64,000 nucleotides of DNA from Glycomyces algeriensis (GCF_027622855.1 NZ_JAPZVR010000003.1:1-64000); one strand, 5' to 3'; positions 42,791 through 51,694 are shown, counted from the first letter of the stretch. Program-made: numbers and translations. Notes: generated from the letters alone by a model not told the origin.

Positions 42791-44482
42791 ATGCCTTCCA
42801 GACCTCGCTCCGGGACAGGGGCCCCGCCCCTGGAACGGCCGCTCACCCCGCTGCGCCTCCTCACCGGCCTCGCCCGGCCCCATTCCGGCCGAATCGCATT
42901 GGGCGCGTTGTATTTCCTCCTCGCGGGCGGCGCCTCGATGTCGCAGCTGTGGATGCTCGGCCGGGTGGTCGACGACGGCCTCATCGCCCGCGACGGCGGC
43001 GACTTCGCATTCTGGTTGGCGCTCATGGCGATCGCCGTCACGGCGCAGCCGACGTTCTGGGTCCTGGGGTACCGGCAGTTCAACAGCGCGGACGCCGCGA
43101 ACCAGCGGGTCATCGTCGAGCGCCTCACCGACCACCTGAACACCGCCGGAACCGGTGTGCGCGGGCGGGTCTCGGCGGGCGAGCTGGTCAACCTGCCCAG
43201 CGAGGACATGCGGAAGGCGGCCCACTCGGTCACCGAGATCGGGTTCCTCACCAACAACCTCGCCATGTTCACCATCGGCTCCGCGCTGGTGTGGTCGATC
43301 CACCCCCTGCTGGGCGGCATCGTGATCGCCGGCAGCGTCGTCACCGCCCTCGTCGCCGGGCCGCTCCTCAAGCGCCTCCAGCGCCGCCAGGCCGACTACC
43401 GCGACATGATCGGCGGCCTCACCGCGCAGGCGGCCGACATCGTCGGCGGCCTCCGGGTGCTCCGCGGCATCGGCGGCGACCTGATGTTCACCGCCCGGTA
43501 CCGGGAGCGGTCGACCGCGCTGCGCGACCGCGGCTACGACGTCGCGAACTCCAGCTCGTGGATCCACGCCCTGCGCAGCTCGATGCCCATCGTGTTCGTC
43601 GCGGTCATCACCTGGGCCGGCGCGCTCCTGGCCGTCGGCGGCGCGCTCACCATCGGCGGCCTCGCCTCGGCGTTCAGCTTCGCCACGATCTTCATCGCCG
43701 TCTCCGGCAACTTCATCATCTCCGCGAACTACCTGGTGGCGAGCTGGGTCGCCGCGGGCCGCCTCACCCGCTTCCTCGCCATTTCGACCGATGTGGACGA
43801 TCAAGGATCGCTGCGCGGCGAAGGCGGCGAGCTGCGCGACCCCGATTCGGGCCTCACCGTCCCGGACACCGGGCTCACCGTGCTCGTCACCGCCGAGACC
43901 GCCCCGGCGATGGAAGCCTGCGAGCGGCTGGCCCGCTACCGCGACTCCGAAGCGATGTGGGGCGCGCATCCGTTGGAGGCGTATGCACTCGCGGACGTGC
44001 GCGAGCAGATCATGCTGCTCACCGATGAGGACTACCTCTTCGAGGCGACACTCGCCGAGACCCTGCGGGTCGGCCCCGACGCGGCGTCGGACGCGATCGC
44101 GACCGCCTGCGCGGGCGACGTGTTCACCGCCCTCGGCGGGTCCTTCGACGGCCGCATCGCCGAAGGAGGACGGAACCTCTCGGGCGGCCAGCGCCAGCGG
44201 CTGCGACTCGCCCGCGCGCTCGCGGCCGGGCCGCGGGCCCTGCTGGCGGTCGAGCCGACCTCGGCGGTGGACTCGCACACCGAGTCGCTCATCGCCGCCC
44301 GCGTCACCGCCGCCCGCGCGGCGCAGGCAACGCTCGTGGTGACGGCCTCGCCGCTGTGGCTCGCCCACGCCGACCGGGTGGTGTGGATGGTCGAGGGCAA
44401 GGTCCGCGCCACCGGCCCGCACGCCGGGCTGCTGGCCGACCCCGAGTACCGCCGTCTCACATCACACGAGGAGCCCGCATGA
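42791..44482 (+). CDS. ABC exporter half-transporter with degenerate ATP site (no Walker A)
   Basis: A 563-aa type IV ABC exporter: a six-helix membrane domain (residues about 30-320) and a shortened nucleotide-binding domain. The Walker A loop is missing; the equivalent strand reads LTVLVTAETAPAMEACERL (residues 362-380). Walker B is LLAVEPTSAVD, with the Asp replaced, and the H-loop His appears as Ser (VVTASPLW). The signature LSGGQRQRLRLARAL (463-477) is perfect. It can therefore hardly hydrolyse ATP by itself but can complete the partner's site. ATG 42791 is preceded at 8 nt by TAAGCT. It overlaps the partner gene by 4 nt. Substrate unknown. Confidence 0.88.
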   Translation: MPSRPRSGTGAPPLERPLTPLRLLTGLARPHSGRIALGALYFLLAGGASMSQLWMLGRVVDDGLIARDGGDFAFWLALMAIAVTAQPTFWVLGYRQFNSADAANQRVIVERLTDHLNTAGTGVRGRVSAGELVNLPSEDMRKAAHSVTEIGFLTNNLAMFTIGSALVWSIHPLLGGIVIAGSVVTALVAGPLLKRLQRRQADYRDMIGGLTAQAADIVGGLRVLRGIGGDLMFTARYRERSTALRDRGYDVANSSSWIHALRSSMPIVFVAVITWAGALLAVGGALTIGGLASAFSFATIFIAVSGNFIISANYLVASWVAAGRLTRFLAISTDVDDQGSLRGEGGELRDPDSGLTVPDTGLTVLVTAETAPAMEACERLARYRDSEAMWGAHPLEAYALADVREQIMLLTDEDYLFEATLAETLRVGPDAASDAIATACAGDVFTALGGSFDGRIAEGGRNLSGGQRQRLRLARALAAGPRALLAVEPTSAVDSHTESLIAARVTAARAAQATLVVTASPLWLAHADRVVWMVEGKVRATGPHAGLLADPEYRRLTSHEEPA

Positions 44483-46218
44483 GCGCCAACGACACACGAG
44501 CGCGCCTGCCGATCGCGAGCCCGGCGCAGGTGCGACGGGCGTTCCTGGATCTCCTCGCCGCCGACAAGGGGCCGGCAGTGCAGGTCCTGGTCATGTACAC
44601 GCTCGCGGCCGCGTTCAGCGTCGCCGTGCCGGTCCTGCTCGGCCGGGTCGTCGACGGCATCGGCGCGGGCTGGGGCGCGGGCGACGTCAACCTGTGGTGC
44701 GGGGTCATCCTCGCGTGCGTGGCCGTCCAGTTCGTGTTCAGCCGCCTGGGCCGGCGCGCGGGCTACCGGTTCGGCGAGCGGGCGGCCGCGCGGCTGCGCG
44801 AGGACGTCGTGGCCCGGGTGCTCGGGCTGCCGCTCGACCGGGTCGAGCAGGCCGGTCGCGGCGACCTCGGCACCCGCACGGCGTCCGACGTCAACACGGT
44901 CGCGGACCTGCTGCGCGACAACGGGCCCACGATCGTGACCTCGCTGATCGAGGTGCTCGTGCTGTACCTGGCGCTGTTCGTGGTCGACCCGCTGCTGGGC
45001 CTGGTCTCGCTGCTGACGCTGCCGCCCCTGGTGCTCGCGGCGCGCCGGTACCTGCGCCAGGCGAACGTGGTGTTCACCGCGCAGCGCGCGGCCATGAGCG
45101 AGGCGGCCGAGACCCTGTCCGCGTCGGGCAGCGGGGCCCGGACGGTGGCGGCGCTGGCGATGCAGGAGGAGCGGCGCGCGCTCGGGTACGAGCGGGGCGC
45201 GACCCTGCTCGAGCGGTTCCTGCGGCTCATCCGGCTGCAGGTCGAGTTCTTCTTCCTGCTGCTGTGGCTCAACCGGATGCAGCTCCTGATCACGGTCGTC
45301 GCCGCGGGGCTCTGGTTCCTCGAGGGCGGCTTGAGCCTCGGCACGGCGATCGCGGCGATCACCGTCGTCGTGCGGATCGCCAACCCCACCAATGGGGTCA
45401 TGATCCACCTCAGCGAGTTCCAGCAGGGCTCGGCCGCGCTCGCGCGGATCGCGGGCGTCGGGCTCATCGAGGCGGCACCGCGCGAGGCGGAGCCGGACGG
45501 GAACGACCTGGTCCTCGACACCGTGACGTTCGGGTACGGCGACGGCCCCGACGTGCTGCACGGTCTCAGCCTCCATCCGCGGCAGGGCGAGCGGCTCGTC
45601 GTCGTCGGCCCTTCGGGAGCCGGGAAGTCGACCATCGCGCGGCTCCTCGCCGGGATCGACCGGCCCCGGACCGGGACCGCGCTGCTCGGCGGCGTCCCGG
45701 TGTGCGACATCGCGGTCGAGGAGCTGCGCCGCCGGGTCGTGCTCGTGACCCAGGAGCACTACGTGTTCACCGCGACCCTGCGGGAGAACCTGATACTGGC
45801 CGCGCCTGATGCGGACGATGCGCGGCTGGTCGCGGCGCTGCGGCGGGTCGACGCCGGGTGGGCCGTAGCGGCCGGGCTCGACACGGTGCTCGGCCCCGAG
45901 CACCGCGCGCTGACCACGGCCGAGGCGCAGCAGATCGCGCTCGCGCGCGTCGTCATCGCCGACCCGCCGATCGTGATCCTCGACGAGGCCACGGCCGGGA
46001 TCGACCCCGCCAGCGCGGGCAATGTGGAGGTCGCGCTGGCGGCGGCGCTCGCGGGCCGCACGGTCATCGCGATCGCGCACCAGTTGCAGGCGGCGGCCTC
46101 GGCCGACCGGATCGCGGTGGTCGAGGACGGCCGGATCGCCGAGGAGGGTACGCACAGCGCGCTCCTCGCGGCGGGCGGGGTGTACGCCGGGCTCTGGCAC
46201 GCGTGGCAGGGCGACTGA
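44479..46218 (+). CDS. ABC exporter half-transporter with catalytic Walker motifs
   Basis: A 579-aa type IV ABC exporter with a six-helix membrane domain (residues about 30-325) and a nucleotide-binding domain. Walker A VVGPSGAGKSTIARLL, Walker B IVILDEATAGID and the H-loop AIAHQLQ are intact. The signature motif is degenerate (LTTAEAQQIALARVV instead of LSGGQ). The changes are complementary to those of the upstream protein, so the heterodimer keeps one complete ATP site. ATG 44479 overlaps the upstream stop (ATGA) and has GAGGAG 6 nt before it. Such pairs in actinomycetes export drugs, peptides or siderophores; nothing here decides which. Confidence 0.9.
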   Translation: MSANDTRARLPIASPAQVRRAFLDLLAADKGPAVQVLVMYTLAAAFSVAVPVLLGRVVDGIGAGWGAGDVNLWCGVILACVAVQFVFSRLGRRAGYRFGERAAARLREDVVARVLGLPLDRVEQAGRGDLGTRTASDVNTVADLLRDNGPTIVTSLIEVLVLYLALFVVDPLLGLVSLLTLPPLVLAARRYLRQANVVFTAQRAAMSEAAETLSASGSGARTVAALAMQEERRALGYERGATLLERFLRLIRLQVEFFFLLLWLNRMQLLITVVAAGLWFLEGGLSLGTAIAAITVVVRIANPTNGVMIHLSEFQQGSAALARIAGVGLIEAAPREAEPDGNDLVLDTVTFGYGDGPDVLHGLSLHPRQGERLVVVGPSGAGKSTIARLLAGIDRPRTGTALLGGVPVCDIAVEELRRRVVLVTQEHYVFTATLRENLILAAPDADDARLVAALRRVDAGWAVAAGLDTVLGPEHRALTTAEAQQIALARVVIADPPIVILDEATAGIDPASAGNVEVALAAALAGRTVIAIAHQLQAAASADRIAVVEDGRIAEEGTHSALLAAGGVYAGLWHAWQGD

Positions 46219-46259
46219 TCCGGGTTGCCCGGGGCGGTGCCGGCAGTTAGGGTCCGAGG

Positions 46260-46895
46260 ATGTCGAGAACTCGTGTGTCCGGTGCCGATGTCGAACGGGC
46301 CGTTGCCCTCACCGCCGAGGCGCTGCGCCCCGCGCCCGCCGGGGCCTGGGACGCCCAGGCCGGGCCGATGGACTGCTCCTGCTGGGAGGCCATGGACCAC
46401 TTGAACAACGGTGTGTTCTCGTACGCGACGCGGCTCGTGCCGCCGGTCCCGTCCGTGCAGGCGCGGCCCACGATCTTCTGGAAGCGTCCGGGCACGCCGT
46501 CACTGCCGCTCGTCACCGACCGCGAGGCCGGGCCGGAGGCGGCCATCGAGGCGCTGCTCATGGTCGGCGGCCTGGTCGCGGCCGTGGTGGACACCCGCCC
46601 GGCGACGGCGCGGGCGTGGCACATCTGGGGCACCGCCGACCCCGAGGGCTACGCGGCGATGGGCGTGGTCGAGACGCTCGCGCACGCCTTCGACCTCACG
46701 CAGGGCCTCGGCCTGGGCTTCGAGGCGCCGGCGGACCTGGTGGCGCCGGCGCTGGCGCGCCTGTTCCCCGAGGCGCCTGCGGACACCGATCCGTGGCCGA
46801 CGCTGCTGTGGGCCACGGGGCGAGGGGAACTCGAGGGCCGCGCATCGCGTGGACCTGATTGGACCTGGCATTCCGCGCCGCTGGACGGGGACTAG
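46260..46895 (+). CDS. DinB/maleylpyruvate-isomerase-like protein
   Basis: A 211-aa protein of the DinB-like four-helix fold used by mycothiol-dependent enzymes. The N-terminal part (residues 8-60) holds WDAQAGPMDCSCWEAMDHLN, with a first metal-type His, and a later VVETLAHAFDLTQGLGL supplies the other usual His region. The family includes mycothiol maleylpyruvate isomerase and bacillithiol S-transferases, and mshC in this window shows that mycothiol is made. The activity is unknown. A TAGGGT hexamer ends 6 nt before ATG 46260. It lies 41 bp after the ABC exporter genes and could be on their transcript. Confidence 0.75.
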   Translation: MSRTRVSGADVERAVALTAEALRPAPAGAWDAQAGPMDCSCWEAMDHLNNGVFSYATRLVPPVPSVQARPTIFWKRPGTPSLPLVTDREAGPEAAIEALLMVGGLVAAVVDTRPATARAWHIWGTADPEGYAAMGVVETLAHAFDLTQGLGLGFEAPADLVAPALARLFPEAPADTDPWPTLLWATGRGELEGRASRGPDWTWHSAPLDGD

Positions 46896-46896
46896 C

Positions 46897-46926
46897 GCTC
46901 TCGGCGCTGCTGCGAGCGCCGAGAGC
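46897..46926. terminator. bidirectional terminator
   Basis: A perfect 12-bp stem GCTCTCGGCGCT with a 6-nt loop between the DinB-like and pectate lyase genes, which converge. Confidence 0.78.
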
Positions 46927-46947
46927 GTGTGCTGTTGTGCCGTTTGC

Positions 46948-47967
46948 CTACAGGTTTCCGGCGCCCGCTCCGGCGGGAACCGTCGTCGGCAGGGTCGCCG
47001 GGTCGTCGAGCGTGTAGTCGTAGTAGTCGCCGGGTTCTTCGACCGTTCCGGCCGTCTCGCACGAGCCGGAGGCGGTGAAGATGTTGCCGCGCTGGACGAG
47101 CCGCCCCGGGTCGCTGTCGGCGTAGCCGCTGGCGGAGAAGCACGGGAAGGGCACGTTCTGGAAGTAGTTGCCCTCCACGAGTACGCCGGCGTTCATGGTG
47201 GAGGCGGCGGCATAGAGCTGGTTGGCGCGGAAGTAGTTGTTGTAGACGTGGACCGGCTCGCCGAACCGCACGCGCGGGTGCCGCTGGGTCGAGCCGTCGA
47301 AGTAGTTGTGGTGGATGCTCGTCTTGAGGTGCCCGGCGTCGCCGGACGCGCCGTCGGAGTGGCCGAGGAGCATGCTCTTGTCGGTGCCGTCGAAGTGGTT
47401 CCAGGAGACGGTGATGTAGTCCGCCTGGCGCGCGATGTCGATCGAGCCGTCGGCCGGGTTCACGAAGGTGTTGTGGTCGACCCAGATGTGGTGCGACTGC
47501 TGGCCGATGCCGACGGCGTCGTCCTCGGCGTTCGTGAAGGTGAGGTTCTGGATGATGACGTTGTAGGACCGGTAGAACTCGAAGCCGCCGCCGTTGATCA
47601 CGGCGTCGTCGCCGAGGCCGAGGATCGTCTTGTTCGGACGGACGCCCTGCTTGCTGGTGATGTCGATGGTGCCGTCGACCAGGATGGTCATGGCGCCCAC
47701 GGTGTCGATGGCCTCGAGCAGCTCGTCGGTGGTGTCGACGGTGACGGTGGTGCCGCCGGCGCCGCCGGTGGTGCCGTTCTGGCCGAGCGCGTTGACCGAG
47801 GCGAACCCGGTCGGCGTTCCGGTCTGCAGGAGCGCTTGGTCGATGGCGTTCCGGGTGCCATCGGTTTCGGCGGCCTGCGCGGTCGGCAGCGCGCTCATCG
47901 TCGCTACCGCTGCGATCGCGGCCATGCCGGTGACGATGGCTGCGCGGGTACGGGGTCGTCTTCGCAT
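46948..47967 (-). CDS. secreted pectate lyase (PL1 family)
   Basis: A 339-aa secreted parallel beta-helix lyase that cleaves polygalacturonate in the presence of calcium. Residues 1-32 are a signal peptide (RTRAAIVTGMAAIAAVATM, cleavage near AQA-AE). Family signatures are SHHIWVDHNTFVNPADGSID (calcium-side Asp residues) and STQRHPRVRFGEPVHVYNNY, which holds the catalytic Arg. No carbohydrate-binding module is present. ATG 47967 has GAGAGG 8 nt upstream. The promoter is overlapped by a perfect LacI-type palindrome, so it is probably induced by pectin breakdown products. No other pectin genes are in the window. Confidence 0.93.
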   Translation of the reverse strand: MRRRPRTRAAIVTGMAAIAAVATMSALPTAQAAETDGTRNAIDQALLQTGTPTGFASVNALGQNGTTGGAGGTTVTVDTTDELLEAIDTVGAMTILVDGTIDITSKQGVRPNKTILGLGDDAVINGGGFEFYRSYNVIIQNLTFTNAEDDAVGIGQQSHHIWVDHNTFVNPADGSIDIARQADYITVSWNHFDGTDKSMLLGHSDGASGDAGHLKTSIHHNYFDGSTQRHPRVRFGEPVHVYNNYFRANQLYAAASTMNAGVLVEGNYFQNVPFPCFSASGYADSDPGRLVQRGNIFTASGSCETAGTVEEPGDYYDYTLDDPATLPTTVPAGAGAGNL

Positions 47968-48004
47968 GGGATGACCTCTCGTGAGGATATTGGTAGGTAT
48001 CGAT

Positions 48005-48042
48005 ATGCTATCGGTGTCGACCTCCACATGCAACCGGTTGCA
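48005..48042 (-). promoter_or_regulatory. pectate lyase promoter with LacI-type operator
   Basis: On the minus strand -35 TTGCAT (48033-48028), 17-nt spacer and -10 TAGCAT (48010-48005). The perfect 14-bp palindrome TGCAACCGGTTGCA (48029-48042) covers the -35. Its centre ACCGGT flanked by GCA/TGC is typical of LacI-family operators. No LacI gene is in the window. Confidence 0.75.
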
Positions 48043-48077
48043 CAATTGATTTCGCAGCGCCCACACCGCCTTCCGGG

Positions 48078-49274
48078 CTAGGCGCGCTCGGGCTCCTCGA
48101 CCCAGCCCGCGATGAGGATCAGGCCGGACGGCCGGTGCCTGGCCAGGTAGGCGAAGGGACGGTCGAAGCTGATCGAGGCGCGGACGTGGCGGTGCTTCGG
48201 TTTCACGAAACCGGCGGCGCGGGTCATGGCGATCGCGGTCACCGCGGCGGCCTCGAAACCGGTGGCACTGAATATCGAGGTGGCGGTCTGCTTGGCCTGG
48301 GTGACGTAGACCGGTTCGGCCGCAAGGCGGTCGAACTGCGCACGGTCCTCGTCGGAAGCGGTGACGAGGCCGAGCGCGGCCGCGTCCTCGCTGAGGTCGA
48401 GGTCGGCGTCGAGTTTGAAGCGGACGGTCTGGACCTCGACCTCCGGGCCGGTCTGCGGCCGCACGGCCTGGTACTCGGTCACTTCGACGCCGACGGCCCA
48501 CTCCCCCACCGCGAGCCCCGTCGACGAGCGGCCCCAGGCGAGATCGGTGGCCGCGTCGATGAGGGCGTTCATGACCGCCTGCGGAGCGAGGCCGTCACGA
48601 CCGAGGCCCAGGAGCACGTCGATGTCGCCGTCGCCGGGGACGGTGAGCACCGAGGCGTCGGCGGCGACGCGCAGCAGGTCGTCGCGGAGGGTCGCGGTGA
48701 GGGCTCGGCAGCGCCCGAGTCCGGCCCACGGGCCCTGCTTGAAGGCGCGGGCGGCATCGGCGAACGGGGTGGTCCAGGTCGTGCGTACTGAGAGGGCGCT
48801 GGCGAGGACGAGGTCGATCGGCTGACCGAAATCGAGCGGCATCCGCTCGATGAGCCCACCGGTGTTGCGGGAGGCCCACTCGTCGAGGGCGGCCTTGTCC
48901 GCGGCGGCGTCGCCGGTGAGCGAGCCGACCGCGTCCACGGGCAGGTTCGCGGTCCATTCTGGATCGAGCGTGACCCGGGACCCGGCCCAGACCGCGAGGG
49001 CGAGCCTGATCGCCGGGGTCGAGCGGGCCGCTTCGAGGAGCGCGGCGGGCAGTTTGGCGGATTGTTCAGCGTCGATGCCCGCGGCGGTCAGGAGCTCGTC
49101 GCGGGTCGCTCCGACCGCACCGGTCGCCAGCGCCGCGAGCAGCGGCCAAATGCCGAGGCCGGACGAGACGGCCGGGAGCGTCGCCCGCGAGGTGAGCCAC
49201 CGCCGTGTGAGTTCGTTGGCGGCTTTGGTCTCGCCCTTGGTCAGTGCGTCCTGGATCGTCGTCTCGGTGCCCAT
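48078..49274 (-). CDS. serpin-like protease inhibitor A
   Basis: A 398-aa serpin-fold protein. Recognisable elements are DEWASRNTGGLIERMP (helix F region), VLASALSVRTTWTTPF (strand 3A/4A), and the reactive-centre hinge FSATGFEAAAVTAIAM (about residues 335-350), whose run of small residues is typical of inhibitory serpins. ISFDRPFAYLARHRPSGLILIAG gives the C-terminal strands (FDRPFAYLARHRPSG). The predicted scissile region is near M-T-R-A, so a trypsin- or elastase-like target is possible. No signal peptide is seen. ATG 49274 is preceded at 7 nt by TAGCAT (leaderless). A paralogue lies at 50399. Confidence 0.82.
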   Translation of the reverse strand: MGTETTIQDALTKGETKAANELTRRWLTSRATLPAVSSGLGIWPLLAALATGAVGATRDELLTAAGIDAEQSAKLPAALLEAARSTPAIRLALAVWAGSRVTLDPEWTANLPVDAVGSLTGDAAADKAALDEWASRNTGGLIERMPLDFGQPIDLVLASALSVRTTWTTPFADAARAFKQGPWAGLGRCRALTATLRDDLLRVAADASVLTVPGDGDIDVLLGLGRDGLAPQAVMNALIDAATDLAWGRSSTGLAVGEWAVGVEVTEYQAVRPQTGPEVEVQTVRFKLDADLDLSEDAAALGLVTASDEDRAQFDRLAAEPVYVTQAKQTATSIFSATGFEAAAVTAIAMTRAAGFVKPKHRHVRASISFDRPFAYLARHRPSGLILIAGWVEEPERA

Positions 49275-49982
49275 GCTTTGGATGCTAGTGCCTCGGGGCT
49301 TGGAGCGGTTTGGGCTGACTGTTCATCGTTCGGCGGTGGGGTTCAGGGTCAAACCTGGCAGCGACGAGGCGGTCGGCGGGCGGGGTCGGCTTTCGGGTGG
49401 CGGGCATGATTCGGGTTGGGGCGCAGGCGATCCGGCCGCGTCGGGGCGGGCGAATGCGAGTGTTTTCGCATCCCGTGGGTGATGCGGAGGAGCCTCGGAG
49501 TCGGATAATTGAACTTACGTACAAGGATGCGAAATCCGAGTCGGTGGACGAAAGTCTGGTGAAAGCAGACTAAGACAGCCTCTGGCCAGATACTCCGACC
49601 ACTCCGTAGAAGCCCTAGTCGACCGCGCTGCAGAAGCGCGGAGCAGCGACCGCTTCCTCCCTTGTGCCATTGCCTGAGTCGAGGTCCCGATGGTGGATGA
49701 GCCGGCCAGGTGAGACGACCGGACCGGGTGCGGTGCCGGTCGTGCGAGCGCTGGCTCCGATCGAAGCCGGTGAGACCAGGACTGCATTGAGGAGGTCAGC
49801 CGCTCTATTCCTGCCCATTTCCCGCCGGAGTTCCGCCTTGTGCGGGTCCGGTTCCCGGCAGGAGACTGATCGCAGCCGCGCCTGATCGATCCGCACTGGA
49901 CGGTCGGCCGAGCTTCGAACACAGACTCACCCTTGCGTCGGCATTCGGCGCGACCCAGTGCAGCGAAAGGAACACGATATCC
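49275..49982. other. non-coding region between serpin A and the small secreted protein
   Basis: About 700 bp without a supportable gene. The first 15 bp hold the serpin A -10 (TAGCAT, 49287-49282). Bases 49490-49620 are less GC-rich than the surroundings and contain a weak 5-bp hairpin (AGTCT/AGACT near 49551-49570). Frames such as 49615-49896 minus and 49664-49885 plus lack ribosome sites and resemble nothing known. The region may contain the promoter of the secreted-protein gene and decayed sequence. Confidence 0.5.
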
Positions 49983-50306
49983 ATGAACAGTGCCCTCAAG
50001 AAGCACATGCGAAGGGCCTCGGCGATGCTCGCCGGACTCGCGATGGCGGCGACCCTTGCCGGAGTCACCGTCGCCGGCACTGCTGCGGCGGCACCGGCCG
50101 TCGCCCAGGCCGAGGCGGCTTCCACCGTCACCGGCGAATACGCGGCGACCCGGGGCAAGCTTTACGGCACCTGGCGTTCCTCCACTCGGTGCGTGGAGGT
50201 GGCCCAATGGCTTCGAAAGTTCGAGAGCATCACCGACGCCTGGTGTCTGCAAGGGAACGCCATGGGCACCGTCTGGCACGTGTACTACGAGGGCACCCTC
50301 GTCTAG
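49983..50306 (+). CDS. small secreted protein, function unknown
   Basis: A 107-aa protein with a signal peptide (residues 1-37; SAMLAGLAMAATLAGVTVAG, cleavage around AAAAP). The mature part is about 65 residues, rich in aromatic residues (YGTWRSSTRC, EVAQWLRKFESITDAW, GTVWHVYYEG) and has two cysteines (in STRCVEV and AWCLQG) that could form a disulphide. AAAGGAA lies about 10-11 nt before ATG 49983, a somewhat long spacing. It sits between two serpin genes on the opposite strand. I recognise no family. Confidence 0.7.
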   Translation: MNSALKKHMRRASAMLAGLAMAATLAGVTVAGTAAAAPAVAQAEAASTVTGEYAATRGKLYGTWRSSTRCVEVAQWLRKFESITDAWCLQGNAMGTVWHVYYEGTLV

Positions 50307-50398
50307 CCGACCTCCCGCGTCTTCGCCGGGCCGGGCCCCGAGGCAGCGGCCCCGGGGGTCTCTCACCTCGTCTTGGGGCCTTTGATTAGGCCGGTCGG

Positions 50399-51577
50399 TT
50401 ACTCCACCGGGTCGTTGACCCATCCTGCGATGAGGATGAGGCCCGAGGGGCGGTGGCGGGCGAGGTAGGCGAAGGGGCGGTTGAAGGTGACCTCTGCGCA
50501 GCGGTGCTTGTGGATCAGCTGCGGCGGTGCGGCACCCAGGAAGGCCATGCCGAAGGCGGTGACGGCCGCGGCTTCGAAGCCGGTGGCGCTGAACACGGCT
50601 GTGCAGGCCTGCTTCGCCTGGCTGATGTAGAGGCGTTGGGCCGCAAGGCGGTCGAACTGGGCGAACTCGTCGTCGGAGGCGAGTTCGAGGCCGAGTACGG
50701 CCGCGTCTTCGAGGAGGTCGAGATCGGTGTCGAGTCTGAAGGCGGGGACCACGGCGTTGGTCTCGGGTGCGGTCTGCGGGGTACTGGCCTGGTATTCGTG
50801 GAAGGTGACGCCGAGCGATGGCGCGGGGGCGCTCGCCGGGCTGCCCCACCGGGCGTCGGCGGCGGCGTCGATGAGGGCGGACATGACCTCCTGGGGCGCG
50901 GCGTCTTCGCGGCCGGTGGCGAGCAGGACGTCGATGTCGTCGTCGCCGGGCACGGTGAGGACGGCCGCGTCCGGGCCGACCCGCAGGACCTCTTCGCGGT
51001 ACGAGGCGCGCAGGACCTTGCCGCGGCCTTTCCAAGGGCCGCTTTGGAAGGGCCCGTAGTCCTCCTGGAACGGCGTGCGCCACTTGGTGCGCACGGAGAG
51101 GGCGCTGGCGAGGAGCAGTTCGATCGGCGCGTTGAGGTCGACCGGCATCCTGTCGATCAGGCCGCCGGTGTTGCGGGAGGCCCACTCGTCGAGCACGGGC
51201 TTGTCGATGGACGGGTCGCCGGTGAGGGCGCCGACGGCGTCGCCGGGCAGGCCCGCGATCCAATCCGGGTCGAGGGTGACCTCGGGCCCGGCCCAGGCCG
51301 CCAGCGCGAGGCTGAGGGCGGGGGCCGATCGGACGGCGTCCAGGAGCGCGGCCGGGACGGCGGCGGCCTGGCCGATGTCGATGCCGGCCGCTTCCAGCAG
51401 CTCCTCGAGTGTGGCTTCGACGGCGCCGGTGGCGAGGACGGCCAGCAGGGGCCAGATGCCGAGTCCGGAGGCGACCGCGGGGACCTCGGCGCGGGCGGTG
51501 AGCCAGCGGCGGGTGAGTTCGTTGGCGGCCGTGATCTCGTCGGCGCTGAGCGCGTCTTCCAGGGTGGTCTGCTCCAT
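50399..51577 (-). CDS. serpin-like protease inhibitor B
   Basis: A 392-aa paralogue of the serpin at 48078-49274, with the same DEWASRNTGGLIDRMPVDL region, LLASALSVRTKWRTPF strand and VTFNRPFAYLARHRPSG C-terminus. The hinge FSATGFEAAAVTAFGMAFLG is conserved, but the loop after it differs (AFLGAAPPQLIHKHRC), with Phe/Leu near the predicted cleavage point where paralogue A has Thr/Arg. The two likely act on different proteases. ATG 51577 is preceded at 8 nt by TAGCAT (51591-51586), like paralogue A. No signal peptide is visible. Divergent from the ribosomal protection gene. Confidence 0.82.
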   Translation of the reverse strand: MEQTTLEDALSADEITAANELTRRWLTARAEVPAVASGLGIWPLLAVLATGAVEATLEELLEAAGIDIGQAAAVPAALLDAVRSAPALSLALAAWAGPEVTLDPDWIAGLPGDAVGALTGDPSIDKPVLDEWASRNTGGLIDRMPVDLNAPIELLLASALSVRTKWRTPFQEDYGPFQSGPWKGRGKVLRASYREEVLRVGPDAAVLTVPGDDDIDVLLATGREDAAPQEVMSALIDAAADARWGSPASAPAPSLGVTFHEYQASTPQTAPETNAVVPAFRLDTDLDLLEDAAVLGLELASDDEFAQFDRLAAQRLYISQAKQACTAVFSATGFEAAAVTAFGMAFLGAAPPQLIHKHRCAEVTFNRPFAYLARHRPSGLILIAGWVNDPVE

Positions 51578-51694
51578 GCCCCGGAATGCTAGCCGCCCGC
51601 TGCGCTAATTCGCTTGCGCGGCCTCCGCAGGGGTTCTACCCTCGGCAGATCGTCGGTCCTGACGTGTCGGTCCTCGCCATAGAGGGAGATCGCA

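Noticed and set aside
46948-48501. An N-terminally extended pectate lyase of 517 aa
   Set aside because: The extension is antisense-like low-complexity sequence overlapping the serpin A gene, while ATG 47967 begins a normal signal peptide.
49615-49896. A 93-codon minus-strand frame between the serpins
   Set aside because: No ribosome site, no recognisable family and no hydrophobic or structural pattern.
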